A program made the translations under genes and the position numbers. Below, piece after piece: positions 1-7,580 of a stretch of 64,000 bases of DNA. The stretch's first letter is position 1, and the number at the start of each line of letters is the position of its first letter. The DNA lies in NCBI RefSeq assembly GCF_000421485.1, contig NZ_ATXC01000001.1, positions 124,001-188,000 on the forward strand, in the 5' to 3' direction. The notes beneath the pieces are model-generated. The model was not told the DNA's origin and made no database searches. It saw only the letters and a program-made list of their open reading frames with translations. The stretch is from Desulfurobacterium sp. TC5-1. Its GTDB lineage: Bacteria; Aquificota; Aquificia; Desulfurobacteriales; Desulfurobacteriaceae.

Positions 1-903
1 AGTCAGATTTTATCTTCGAAGGTAGAGATAGATGTTGGTAGATTGAATGGAACAGGTAGCGGTAATTTGATTTTCACGTTTCCCATGAAAGATATTGACG
101 GAACGATTATTGGTAATTTTAAGTTTTTTGAAGACATGCTTATCATCAGAATTTTTCAAAAAATGAATAAAACATTTATTTTTGTGATGATTATTCTTGT
201 TATCTGTTATGCAGGAGCTTTTTTATTTGTTTCTACAAGTATTAATAGGGCTATTAAAGAGACTTTTGGAAATATAACCGGCGCTTTAAAAAGGCTGTCT
301 GAAGGTGATTTTGGTGCCCTTGAAAAACTTGATAAATTCTGTTTGCGAAAGGATGAACTTGGCAATTTGACAAGAAATATCCAAAAAATAGCAGAGCAAC
401 TTTCTGTGAATCTTTCCACAGATCCTCTTACCGGTATATACAATAGACTCTATTTTTCCAAGAAGTTTGAAGAAGAGATAGAGAGGGCTAAGAGAATGAA
501 AAGGCCTCTCTCTTTTGTAATTTTTGATCTTGACGATTTTAAAAAGATAAACGATACTTACGGTCACGTTGCCGGTGATCTTGTCCTTAAAAGTTTTGCT
601 AAGGCGGTATCTTCTTCTGTTCGAAGTCTTGACACATTTGCAAGGATTGGAGGAGAAGAATTTGGGCTCATCCTGCCGGAGACTGATGTGAAAACAGCAG
701 TGCGGGTGGTTAACAGGATAAAAGAGAGATTTAAGAATGTTTATATACCTGAGATAGGTAAAAAAGTGAAGATTACTTTTAGTGCCGGTGTGGCGGGTTA
801 TAGAGAAGGTGACAACATGGATGCTCTTTTCCACAGGGCAGATGTAGCTCTTTACAGGGCAAAAGAAAATGGTAAGGATAGAGTGGAGATAGAAGAGGAG
901 TAG
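1..903 (+). CDS. Diguanylate cyclase with HAMP and GGDEF domains (5' end outside window)
   Basis: The frame is open from base 1, so the gene begins upstream; the TTG at 43 is only an internal codon. The visible part has the end of an extracytoplasmic sensor region, a membrane helix at about residues 59-81 counted from base 1, a HAMP linker, and a GGDEF domain in the last 165 residues. The catalytic signature is GGEEF, and an RSLD motif (RxxD, the product-inhibition I-site) lies five residues before it. The protein is therefore expected to make cyclic di-GMP and to be feedback-inhibited. The stop is one base from the atpZ start. The ligand sensed cannot be told because the sensor is truncated. 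Confidence 0.9.
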   Translation, partial: SQILSSKVEIDVGRLNGTGSGNLIFTFPMKDIDGTIIGNFKFFEDMLIIRIFQKMNKTFIFVMIILVICYAGAFLFVSTSINRAIKETFGNITGALKRLSEGDFGALEKLDKFCLRKDELGNLTRNIQKIAEQLSVNLSTDPLTGIYNRLYFSKKFEEEIERAKRMKRPLSFVIFDLDDFKKINDTYGHVAGDLVLKSFAKAVSSSVRSLDTFARIGGEEFGLILPETDVKTAVRVVNRIKERFKNVYIPEIGKKVKITFSAGVAGYREGDNMDALFHRADVALYRAKENGKDRVEIEEE

Positions 904-904
904 T

Positions 905-1153
905 ATGAAGAAAGAAAAGTTCAGAATAACGCAGCAGGATATAAAAGACGCCTCTCTCTCAACGGTGGGTTTAAGTTTCGTGTTTGCCGTGGCCATTGGT
1001 TTTTTTATTGGTTATTATCTTGATAAGTGGCTTAAAACATCTCCCTGGATGACAGTAATCTGGCTTCTTATTGGCCTTGCTGCAGGGTTTAAGAATATCT
1101 ATCTTGCCGTTAGAGAAGGATATGACAGGTATGATAATAGAAAAGATGTTTGA
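905..1153 (+). CDS. atpZ: AtpZ/AtpI-type ATP synthase accessory protein
   Basis: A protein of 82 residues with a charged N-terminus and two membrane helices, at about residues 18-40 and 47-68, the second containing WLLIGLAAGFKNIY. This is the layout of the small AtpZ (ATPase gene 1) family, which sits at the head of Fo operons and is linked to magnesium transport or c-ring assembly. The ribosome site GAGGAG lies in the last codons of the preceding cyclase gene. It is followed with overlap by atpI, atpB and atpE, which supports the call. Confidence 0.8.
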   Translation: MKKEKFRITQQDIKDASLSTVGLSFVFAVAIGFFIGYYLDKWLKTSPWMTVIWLLIGLAAGFKNIYLAVREGYDRYDNRKDV

Positions 1154-1541
1154 AAGATTATTCTTAAGATTATCCATTGTGGGTTTAGTTGGCTTACTAT
1201 TTTTTCTGATATGGAGGGGTTGGAAATTTGCCAATGCATTTTCTTTCATATACGGCTTTTCTGTGATAATGCTCGATTTTTTAATCCTTGCCCGTTTTTC
1301 GTCTTCTGTGGTCAAGAAAAGATCTATTAAAAAGACCATTACCTATGGCGGGATGTTTTTTAGATATTTTATTGTTTTTCCACTTCTTTATTTTGGCATT
1401 AGGGTTGCACCTGAGTTTATCTTTGCTATAATTAGCGGTGCTGTGTGGGCTAATTTAGCCTTCACAATAGTAATAACTACTCTATTAAAGGAGAGGAGCG
1501 GATGGAGCATGGAGGAGCACAACTCATCACATGGCCGGTAG
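1131..1541 (+). CDS. atpI: ATP synthase subunit I-like membrane protein
   Basis: A small hydrophobic protein of about 136 residues with four predicted membrane helices, located between atpZ and atpB where AtpI normally sits. AtpI helps assemble the c-ring. The ATG at 1131 is preceded by GAGAAGGA at a workable distance and overlaps the end of atpZ by 23 bases; an ATG at 1122 in the same frame is too close to that site. The last 40 bases overlap the start of atpB. The call rests on position and topology more than on conserved residues, which are few in this family. Confidence 0.7.
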   Translation: MIIEKMFERLFLRLSIVGLVGLLFFLIWRGWKFANAFSFIYGFSVIMLDFLILARFSSSVVKKRSIKKTITYGGMFFRYFIVFPLLYFGIRVAPEFIFAIISGAVWANLAFTIVITTLLKERSGWSMEEHNSSHGR

Positions 1542-2164
1542 TTTACTGGACATGGATTACCATGGCTTTTGTTATCATTATCTCTTACTTGGTTGCTAAG
1601 AACTTGAAGAAGTATCCCGGAAAGATTCAGTACCTCTTTGAAGCTTTTATAAGCTTTATAGCCGGTGTCCTTTCCGATGCTATTGATGAAGAGAGAGGAT
1701 TGGCGTTCCTGCCGCTTGTTGGTGGATTTGCTTTCTTTATTCTTTTTACAAACCTGGTTGGCCTTATTCCGGGAGCTCATCAGCCCACTTCAAATCTTAA
1801 TACTACGGTTGCCCTTGCTCTTATCTCATTTTTTGCCTACAACATTGTAGCAGTTAGAGAACATGGATTGTTTAATTATTTGAAGCATTTTGCAGGGCCT
1901 ATAAAGGCTCTTGCACCTTTAATGTTTCCTATTGAAGTAATTTCTCACATATCAAGGATTCTTTCTCTCTCTCTGCGTCTTTTCGGTAACATGTTCGGCG
2001 ATGAGATGATTGTGTGGGTTCTTCTCAAAATGGTACCTTTACTTGTGCCTGTTTTCGGTCTTGCTATTGTTTTTGGGAACAGTTTCCTTCAGGCTTACAT
2101 ATTCTGCATGCTGACAGTTGTTTACCTTTCTCTTGCAATACACTCCGAAGAGGAAGAGCACTAA
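1502..2164 (+). CDS. atpB: ATP synthase Fo subunit a
   Basis: The stator half-channel of the Fo motor, 220 residues and five or six membrane helices. The essential arginine is R159 in SLRLFGNMFGD, the family signature that faces the c-ring carboxylate; a glutamine at 197 lies in the last helix (FLQAYIF). The start follows AAAGGAGAGG and overlaps atpI. The protein is shorter than the E. coli version, as in many thermophiles. It is followed after 30 bases by atpE. Confidence 0.95.
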   Translation: MEHGGAQLITWPVVYWTWITMAFVIIISYLVAKNLKKYPGKIQYLFEAFISFIAGVLSDAIDEERGLAFLPLVGGFAFFILFTNLVGLIPGAHQPTSNLNTTVALALISFFAYNIVAVREHGLFNYLKHFAGPIKALAPLMFPIEVISHISRILSLSLRLFGNMFGDEMIVWVLLKMVPLLVPVFGLAIVFGNSFLQAYIFCMLTVVYLSLAIHSEEEEH

Positions 2165-2194
2165 TAGAACACTAAGAGGTTATGGAGGTAGGAC

Positions 2195-2518
2195 ATGAAA
2201 ATTAAGAAGGAAAGCCTTATCTATGCACTTTTCCTTCTGCTTGCAGGTGTTGTTCCTGCTATGGCTGGAGAAGGTGGTGCATCAGCTGCTTCAATTAAAG
2301 CCGCGGCAGCAATCGGTGCTGGCCTTGCTATCGGTGTAGGTGCGGCCGGTGCTGGTATTGGTCAGGGTCTTGGTCTTCAAGGGACTCAGGAGGCTATTGC
2401 AAGAAACCCTGGCGCAGCTGGAAGACTTACAACAAACATGTTTATCGGTCTTGCTCTTATTGAAGCTCTTGCTATTTATGCGCTCGTTATTGCACTCATT
2501 CTTCTCTTCGTGTTTTAA
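2195..2518 (+). CDS. atpE: ATP synthase Fo subunit c with cleavable N-terminal leader
   Basis: The rotor-ring proteolipid. Residues 1-24 look like a signal peptide ending PAMA, leaving a mature hairpin of about 83 residues; leaders on subunit c are uncommon. The ion-carrying carboxylate is E90 (LIEALAIY) and the first helix carries Q57 (GIGQG). Q57 occurs in sodium-type rings, but the residue after E90 is alanine instead of serine or threonine, which fits proton-type rings that keep the glutamine. A hairpin terminator follows at 2523, so atpF and the F1 genes are not next in this operon. Confidence 0.93.
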   Translation: MKIKKESLIYALFLLLAGVVPAMAGEGGASAASIKAAAAIGAGLAIGVGAAGAGIGQGLGLQGTQEAIARNPGAAGRLTTNMFIGLALIEALAIYALVIALILLFVF

Positions 2519-2522
2519 TATT

Positions 2523-2550
2523 GGGGCGGGCAGGAAGGCCCGCCTTTCCC
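2523..2550 (+). terminator. Hairpin terminator after atpE
   Basis: A 7-bp GC stem (GGCGGGC with GCCCGCC), extended by G-T pairs, around a six-base loop, followed by a short TTTCCC tail. It lies immediately after the atpE stop and just before the convergent end of the minus-strand zinc-ribbon gene. The T-run is weak, so termination may be partial. Confidence 0.6.
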
Positions 2551-2556
2551 ATAGAT

Positions 2557-3060
2557 TCAGTCTCTCTCCCACACAATCCTTGCAAACTTCTCGTTCTCGT
2601 TGTACTTAACCTCAAAATTTCCCTTAAAAGCGCTGTTGATTGCTTCTCCTATATGTCTTGCAAGATGTTCACTGGTAGTTGCTATTTCCATTGTTCCGTC
2701 GTTTTTTTCGTCCATCCAGAGTATTCTCTGGAGTGGCCTGAGTGCGGAAACATCCTCAACAATATTTCTGATTCTATTTAAGATTTCTTCCTTATGCTCT
2801 TTCAGAAAATTCCCTTTGAGAATTACTATTCCACCGGGATAGCGATCTCTTTTCCTCCTGCATGCGGGGCATAATGATTTGTTTACATCTTGTGGTAGTT
2901 TCTCTTTTAAGTCCTTTTTCCACTGCCACCTTCCATCTTTGAAGATAACACCACATTCAGGACACACTGTCGGTTCGGGATACTTCTGTCCTTCGTAGTA
3001 AGGATTTTCGCTTTCCCATGTGTACTCTTTTCTTGTTGCCGGAATGTAGCTGTGGCCCAT
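2557..3060 (-). CDS. BCAM0308-type zinc-ribbon protein, NMD3-like
   Basis: A protein of 167 residues with two zinc-ligand knuckles, CPECG at about 34-38 followed by GRWQW, and CPAC at about 64-67 followed by RRKRDRYPGG. The rest is an alpha/beta domain with HLARHIGEA. The pattern of two CxxC pairs, GRWxW and RDRYP matches a conserved family I know as BCAM0308 or NMD3-like; its biochemical role is not established. The start is preceded by GGAGG. It is a single gene, convergent with atpE and divergent from the NtrC-type regulator. Confidence 0.65.
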   Translation of the reverse strand: MGHSYIPATRKEYTWESENPYYEGQKYPEPTVCPECGVIFKDGRWQWKKDLKEKLPQDVNKSLCPACRRKRDRYPGGIVILKGNFLKEHKEEILNRIRNIVEDVSALRPLQRILWMDEKNDGTMEIATTSEHLARHIGEAINSAFKGNFEVKYNENEKFARIVWERD

Positions 3061-3122
3061 AAGTTACCTCCTTTTCCCCTTTTATTTTAAATATAGGGCG
3101 ACAGCTTTTCCATTGCACTTTC

Positions 3123-3150
3123 TTGCCTTTTCTTTTCATTAGGGTAAATT
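3123..3150 (+). promoter_or_regulatory. Candidate sigma-70-type promoter for the NtrC/kinase pair
   Basis: TTGCCT, 16-base spacer, TAAATT. The -10 ends 20 bases before the ATG at 3170, giving a short leader. Found by eye; the -35 has two mismatches to TTGACA. Confidence 0.4.
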
Positions 3151-3169
3151 AGATAAAAAGGGGTTATCT

Positions 3170-4477
3170 ATGGCGTGTAATGTTCTTGTCGTTGAAGATG
3201 ATAAGCTTCAAAGAGAGTTACTTGTCGATGTTTTAAAGGATAACGGTTTTAACGTTTTCTCTGCTACTTCCGCGGAAAGGGCAGAAGGAATTGTTAAAGA
3301 CGAAGACATGGATGTTGTTGTAACAGATGTCAGGCTTCCCGGAAAGTCTGGTATAGAATTTTTGAAGTCTGTGAAAAGAATTAAAGATGTTGAAGTTATC
3401 ATAATAACTGCGTTTTCAAATGTTGACGATGCGGTTAAAGCCATAAAACTGGGTGCTTTTCACTATTTAACAAAGCCTTATGATGTAGATGTTCTGGTGA
3501 ATCTGGTTAAAAAATGTTGTGAACTTTCCCGTCTAAAAAAAGCACCGCTCAGAAGGGAAGGTATTGTCTTTGCATCACCTGTTATGGAAAAAGTCCTTTC
3601 GACCGCTTCCCTTTTTGCGAAGGCTGATGCACCTGTTCTTATAACCGGTGAAAGTGGAACAGGAAAAGAGGTTGTGGCAAGGTACATACATGAGGAGAGC
3701 GGCAGGAAAGGCAGATTTGTACCTGTTAACTGTACTTCTATTCCTGAGAATCTTTTTGAAAGTGAGCTTTTCGGGTATGAGAAGGGGGCCTTTTCCGGTG
3801 CTACAAAGTCAAAGCCTGGACTTATAGAGGAAGCTGATGGAGGAACACTTTTTCTTGATGAAATAGGCGATTTGCCTCTTGCTCTTCAGGCGAAGCTTTT
3901 AAGGTTTCTTCAGGAAAGAGAGGTTAGGCGGGTTGGTGGTTTAGAAGCGAAAAAGGTTGATGTAAAAGTTGTTGCTGCAACAAATAGGAAGCTTGAAGAG
4001 CTTGTTAAAGAGGGGAAATTTCGGGAGGATCTCTTTTACAGGTTAAATGTTCTTCGCATAGAGGTACCGCCTTTACGTGAGAGAAAGGAAGATATCCTTG
4101 AGCTTGTAGGTTACTTTATTGATAGATTTTCCAGAAGATATGACAAGAAAATTTCACTTTCCCCTGAAGCTCTTGATGTTCTTTTAAGTTACGATTTTCC
4201 CGGTAATGTTAGGGAACTTGAGAATCTGTTACACAGGGCGGTTCTGGTTGCAGATGCTGAGGTGAGACCGGAACATTTGGGTATAAAAACGGAGAAATCT
4301 ACATTTTCATGTTTTCTTCCACCTGGAAAGAAACTTCCTGAGTATATTGAAGACATAGAGAAAGCTATTCTGATAAATGCCCTTGAGGAAGCGAATTTTG
4401 TTCAGACGAAAGCTGCAAAGATGCTTGGAATAGATGAGAAATCTTTAAGATACAAGCGGAAGAAGTATGGAATATAA
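3170..4477 (+). CDS. Sigma-54-dependent response regulator, NtrC family
   Basis: A protein of 435 residues with the full NtrC layout: receiver domain 1-115 with phospho-acceptor D53 (VVTDVRLPG) and K102; AAA+ domain about 132-370 with Walker A GESGTGKE at 160-167 and Walker B LFLDE near 227-231; Fis-type helix-turn-helix at about 395-435. The sigma-54 contact loop reads GAFSGA at 206-211 instead of the usual GAFTGA; serine is the mildest substitution there. It overlaps the next gene, a histidine kinase, by 11 bases, so the two form a two-component pair. The target promoters are not visible in this window. Confidence 0.93.
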   Translation: MACNVLVVEDDKLQRELLVDVLKDNGFNVFSATSAERAEGIVKDEDMDVVVTDVRLPGKSGIEFLKSVKRIKDVEVIIITAFSNVDDAVKAIKLGAFHYLTKPYDVDVLVNLVKKCCELSRLKKAPLRREGIVFASPVMEKVLSTASLFAKADAPVLITGESGTGKEVVARYIHEESGRKGRFVPVNCTSIPENLFESELFGYEKGAFSGATKSKPGLIEEADGGTLFLDEIGDLPLALQAKLLRFLQEREVRRVGGLEAKKVDVKVVAATNRKLEELVKEGKFREDLFYRLNVLRIEVPPLRERKEDILELVGYFIDRFSRRYDKKISLSPEALDVLLSYDFPGNVRELENLLHRAVLVADAEVRPEHLGIKTEKSTFSCFLPPGKKLPEYIEDIEKAILINALEEANFVQTKAAKMLGIDEKSLRYKRKKYGI

Positions 4478-5603
4478 AAGAGAAAAGCTTTATCTCATTG
4501 CTCCTTTACTGCTTACGGTGGTTATGATGGTTTTTTTCAGTTATAACTTTTACCGCCTCAGGGTTGAGTGGAACTCTTTCTTTCAAATGGCTATAACCAA
4601 CGAGGCAGACAGGATTGAATCGCTTGTAGAAAGTACGGTTGGTGGTGGCGGCGATCCTATTGAGGGACTCTCTTCGTACGTGGAACATTCTAAACTTTTG
4701 AAAGGTGTTAAGGTTGAGTTTGAGGGAAGAGAGATAGTTGTTCCCGGTTCAAATTTTAACGGTGCTCTTGAAGAGAAAGTGCTCGAGGCACCACCTTTCA
4801 GACTTCATCTATTCTTTGACACTTCTTACAGAAAGGAGATTAACAGGCATATACTCTTTCAGTTTCTTGCCGGTCTTGTTATAAATATTCTACTTCTGGC
4901 CGGCATAGCTTTCTCGCTGAGGCTTTACTTTTACCAGAGGCTTTCCTTTGACAGGGAGAAGCACGAGAAGGAGAGACTCAAAAGTGTATCAATAGCCATA
5001 TCATCTATACTCCATGAAGTTAAAAATGCTCTTAGCCGTTTAAATATGCTTGCTTACAGGATTAATAAAGAGTCGCCTTCAGAGTATGCAGAGCTTATGC
5101 AGAAAGAGGTTAGAAGGCTTGCCCTTTTTATGGAGGAGGCTTCAAAGATTAATAAGCCTATTACATTGAAGAAGGAAAAGATTTCACTTGAAAGGTTAAT
5201 TCTTGATGTGGTTTCCGAGTTTTCAGATATTGCAAAGGCGAAGGGGATAGATATTAGAGTCGATGTTGAAGATGTGCCGATTTTTGTTGATTGTGAGAAG
5301 TTTCTCATTGTTCTCAGAAATCTTATAAAAAATGCCATTGAAGCGGTTTCTGAGCAAAATGGAAAAAGAGTTGTTGAGATTAACGCTGAAAAAACTGATG
5401 GTATTTTGAAGATTTATGTCAGGGATAGTGGTGGTTCTCTTCCTGAAGAGCTTTTTAAACCGTTTAAAACGACAAAGAGTGGCGGATTTGGTCTTGGTCT
5501 TTACAGTTCACGAAGAATAGTTAGAGCTCACGGTGGTGACCTGAAAGCTTTCGTTAATGATGGCTGGACGGTTATGGAGATTGAACTTCCTTTGGAAGCG
5601 TGA
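4467..5603 (+). CDS. Membrane sensor histidine kinase, partner of the NtrC-type regulator
   Basis: A protein of 378 residues. Two membrane helices (about 9-28 and 132-156) flank a short periplasmic sensor of about 100 residues with no recognised fold. The H-box is ILHEVKNALSRL with H183, a form typical of NtrB/HydH-like kinases. The N-box is LRNLIKNAIEAV, and the glycine-rich box ends GGFGLGLYSS. The gene overlaps the regulator, which indicates translational coupling. The signal is unknown; stationary phase, nitrogen, zinc and flagellar control are all possible for this family. Confidence 0.9.
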   Translation: MEYKREKLYLIAPLLLTVVMMVFFSYNFYRLRVEWNSFFQMAITNEADRIESLVESTVGGGGDPIEGLSSYVEHSKLLKGVKVEFEGREIVVPGSNFNGALEEKVLEAPPFRLHLFFDTSYRKEINRHILFQFLAGLVINILLLAGIAFSLRLYFYQRLSFDREKHEKERLKSVSIAISSILHEVKNALSRLNMLAYRINKESPSEYAELMQKEVRRLALFMEEASKINKPITLKKEKISLERLILDVVSEFSDIAKAKGIDIRVDVEDVPIFVDCEKFLIVLRNLIKNAIEAVSEQNGKRVVEINAEKTDGILKIYVRDSGGSLPEELFKPFKTTKSGGFGLGLYSSRRIVRAHGGDLKAFVNDGWTVMEIELPLEA

Positions 5604-5630
5604 GGTGTTTGAAATTCCGGGAGATGTTAT

Positions 5631-5880
5631 AGTGTTCTAAATATTTCCAATGGTGTTTCCTCTGTTTTTAAGCCTGATAAACTTGCCGAAAGGGATGCAA
5701 TCCAAGGAGAGTCCCAAAAGCAACAGCTGTGTTTGTGTATAAGTGTTTATGTTTTCAGGTAGCTGTTGCAACCACAAGCTGCACATAAACGTTGAATACG
5801 ACAGGCTGTGCTCAAGAATTGCGCACTTCCTTGAAAATGCTCCCGACGAAAAAACGGCTAAAAATAAATTCCCAGATTAA
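5631..5880 (+). pseudogene. Possible decayed small gene, weakly FlgM-like
   Basis: Between the kinase stop and the convergent outer-membrane gene no intact gene is seen, but two protein-like pieces lie in different frames. One, from about 5631 to 5755, includes NISNGVSSVFKPDKLAERDA and has no ATG/GTG/TTG start. The other, 5749-5880, includes SRIAHFLENAPDEKTAKN and ends 23 bases inside the end of the neighbouring minus-strand gene. A KLAERDA-like middle and an IAxxLxxAPDxxT end recall the anti-sigma factor FlgM. The shift coincides with an inverted repeat at 5720-5769. The identification is a guess; non-coding sequence is the alternative. Confidence 0.25.
5720..5769. repeat. Perfect 9-bp inverted repeat with 32-base spacer
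   Basis: GCAACAGCT at 5720-5728 and AGCTGTTGC at 5761-5769. There is no T-run after either arm, so it is not a usual terminator. It lies in the 254-base convergent gap after the histidine kinase, within the possible decayed gene. It could fold as an RNA hairpin or mark a small inversion. Confidence 0.5.
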
Positions 5881-6670
5881 CGCCCGCTCCAAAGCACTCA
5901 ATCCTCACAGGTTCAACTCTAATTTTCACATATTGAGGAACTCCCGACGAAAGGGAAGATTGAACGTCAACAAGTTCAACCTCTCCGCCGCTCCACCGTC
6001 CGGTTATGTAGAATGCCTGAATTTCCCAGAAGGTTTTTCTTTTCCTGTTATACTTTCTGTATCTTGCATTGAGCATTAGCGCTTCAAACTTCGTTTCAAT
6101 AGATGTTGTCGTATCGGTATCTCCAAGGAAGCTCTGAATGTAGGGGTCAAGAAATTTCACTTTCTGCTTTCCACCTGAAATCTCTTTCCATGAAGGGAAG
6201 TAAACGGCCGAAATAGAAAAAGTTTTGTCCCAGTCTGCCCTAATCTCAAAGTATTGAGAAATTCCGTCCACCTCTCCCCAGTCAGCTATTCTTGTCGTTT
6301 CAACACCTGAAGTATCCGTAAAGTAAAAAGGCTTGTTCTTATACTCAAAACCGATTCCCCCGAAACCATATCCGAAGGCCAAAAATCTCTCTTCATATCT
6401 ACCTGAAAGCAGAAAGTATGTCCCGAGTCTCACACAGCCGCCGCTCCTGTGTTCCCCTCTGAACACTCCGGTAGGCTCAATGAGAATGCCGAAGACGTCA
6501 TCTTTATCAAAACCTTCAAGTCTCCAGCCAAGAACTGCTGCCGGGTAGCTGTCCCCGTCCGAAGGCATAAAAGCACCAGCTCCGAGATTGATAGAGGTCC
6601 TTACCTCTTTTGCAGAAGCAGGTAAGGAAAATAGCATGAAAACAATTAAAAAAACTATCACTTTTCTCAT
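5858..6670 (-). CDS. Predicted outer-membrane beta-barrel protein
   Basis: A protein of 270 residues with a clear signal peptide (hydrophobic core at about 4-17, cleavage after SLPASA) and then alternating aromatic/hydrophobic strands with Gly-rich turns (for example AFGYGFGGIGFEY). It ends in a phenylalanine (LGIYF), as outer-membrane barrels do for BAM recognition. I do not recognise a family. It is the last gene of the long minus-strand unit; the gap to tyrA is 42 bases. A frameshifted tyrA reading would overlap its ATG as ATGA. Function unknown; a small porin or surface protein is the reasonable range. Confidence 0.65.
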   Translation of the reverse strand: MRKVIVFLIVFMLFSLPASAKEVRTSINLGAGAFMPSDGDSYPAAVLGWRLEGFDKDDVFGILIEPTGVFRGEHRSGGCVRLGTYFLLSGRYEERFLAFGYGFGGIGFEYKNKPFYFTDTSGVETTRIADWGEVDGISQYFEIRADWDKTFSISAVYFPSWKEISGGKQKVKFLDPYIQSFLGDTDTTTSIETKFEALMLNARYRKYNRKRKTFWEIQAFYITGRWSGGEVELVDVQSSLSSGVPQYVKIRVEPVRIECFGAGVNLGIYF

Positions 6671-6712
6671 CTTCCACTTCTTCTTAATTCCTTTACAGTT
6701 GCTTCAAGTTCT

Positions 6713-7579
6713 TTAAGATATTCTATTTCTCTTCTTCCTTGCCGTTTCAAAAAAGGCTTTCAGGCTTTCTCTATCGTTTTCTTCTATAAGTTTTTCAACC
6801 CTAGTTAGAGATTTTTTGAATGTTTTTATGGCTTCTAAAACGTTTTCTCTGTTTTCCATGCATATATCACGCCACATTATTGGGTCGCTCATTGCGATTC
6901 TTGTGAAGTCTCTGAATCCACCGCCGGTAAACACAAACAGGTCTTCGTTTAACTGCTTTGAGAGGGTGTCTATCGCATCAACTATAGAGTATGCAACAAC
7001 GTGGGGAAGATGGCTGACAGATGCAAATATTTTATCGTGGTAGAAAGGATCCATCTCAATGACCATTGAGCCTAAATTGTGCCATAATCTTTTAATCTTT
7101 TCTTTCGCTTCCGGATCTGTGTTTTCTGTCGGTGTTAGGATAAACTTTGCACCTTTGAACAGATCTTCGACGCTGTTTTCAACGCCCGATTTTTCTGTTC
7201 CCGCTATTGGATGTCCACCTACAAATCGTGCAGCGTCTTTTAGTTCTTTTTCGCACATGTAGACCAGCTTTCCTTTTACACTTCCAAGGTCAGTTACAAT
7301 AATATCTTTTTTCGGATCGATTTTCTCTTTTATCGTTTTGAGGACACTCTTGTAAACACCAACAGGTGTTGCAATAGCTATAAGGTCTGCTTCACTCAAA
7401 ATGTTTCCGCTTATGTCTCCATCGTCTATTACGTTGAGTTTTTTTCCTTTTTCAATGGCTTCAGGATTAAGGTCAACAGCTGTTACCTTTCCCGGGAAAC
7501 CGTGCTTTTTGAGGTTAAGGGCGAAAGAACCGCCGATGAGTCCCAGTCCTATGATGGATATATGTTTAAAGTCCCACAT
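6713..7579 (-). CDS. tyrA: Prephenate dehydrogenase
   Basis: Oxidative decarboxylation of prephenate to 4-hydroxyphenylpyruvate in tyrosine synthesis. 288 residues: an N-terminal Rossmann fold with IIGLGLIGGSFAL for the nucleotide, then the helical dimerisation domain; GGHPIAGTEKSG and SHLPHVVAY are family signatures of TyrA. No ACT domain. The reading stops early in ARKKRNRIS; shifting frame by one base inside the A/G repeat near 6735 would extend it by about 20 residues to a stop overlapping the next gene. It starts one base after the class II aldolase stop. Confidence 0.93.
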   Translation of the reverse strand: MWDFKHISIIGLGLIGGSFALNLKKHGFPGKVTAVDLNPEAIEKGKKLNVIDDGDISGNILSEADLIAIATPVGVYKSVLKTIKEKIDPKKDIIVTDLGSVKGKLVYMCEKELKDAARFVGGHPIAGTEKSGVENSVEDLFKGAKFILTPTENTDPEAKEKIKRLWHNLGSMVIEMDPFYHDKIFASVSHLPHVVAYSIVDAIDTLSKQLNEDLFVFTGGGFRDFTRIAMSDPIMWRDICMENRENVLEAIKTFKKSLTRVEKLIEENDRESLKAFFETARKKRNRIS

Positions 7580-7580
7580 A

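Noticed and set aside
286-996. 236-codon minus-strand frame opposite the GGDEF gene
   Set aside because: Low-complexity Ser/Phe/Leu-rich product, no ribosome site, fully antisense to a well-conserved GGDEF domain.
2195-2518. Sodium-dependent ATP synthase ring
   Set aside because: Q57 fits, but the residue after the key glutamate is alanine and not Ser/Thr, so the sodium site is incomplete; proton type is more likely.
5720-5769. Inverted repeat as a terminator for the kinase gene
   Set aside because: The loop is 32 bases and no T-run follows either arm.
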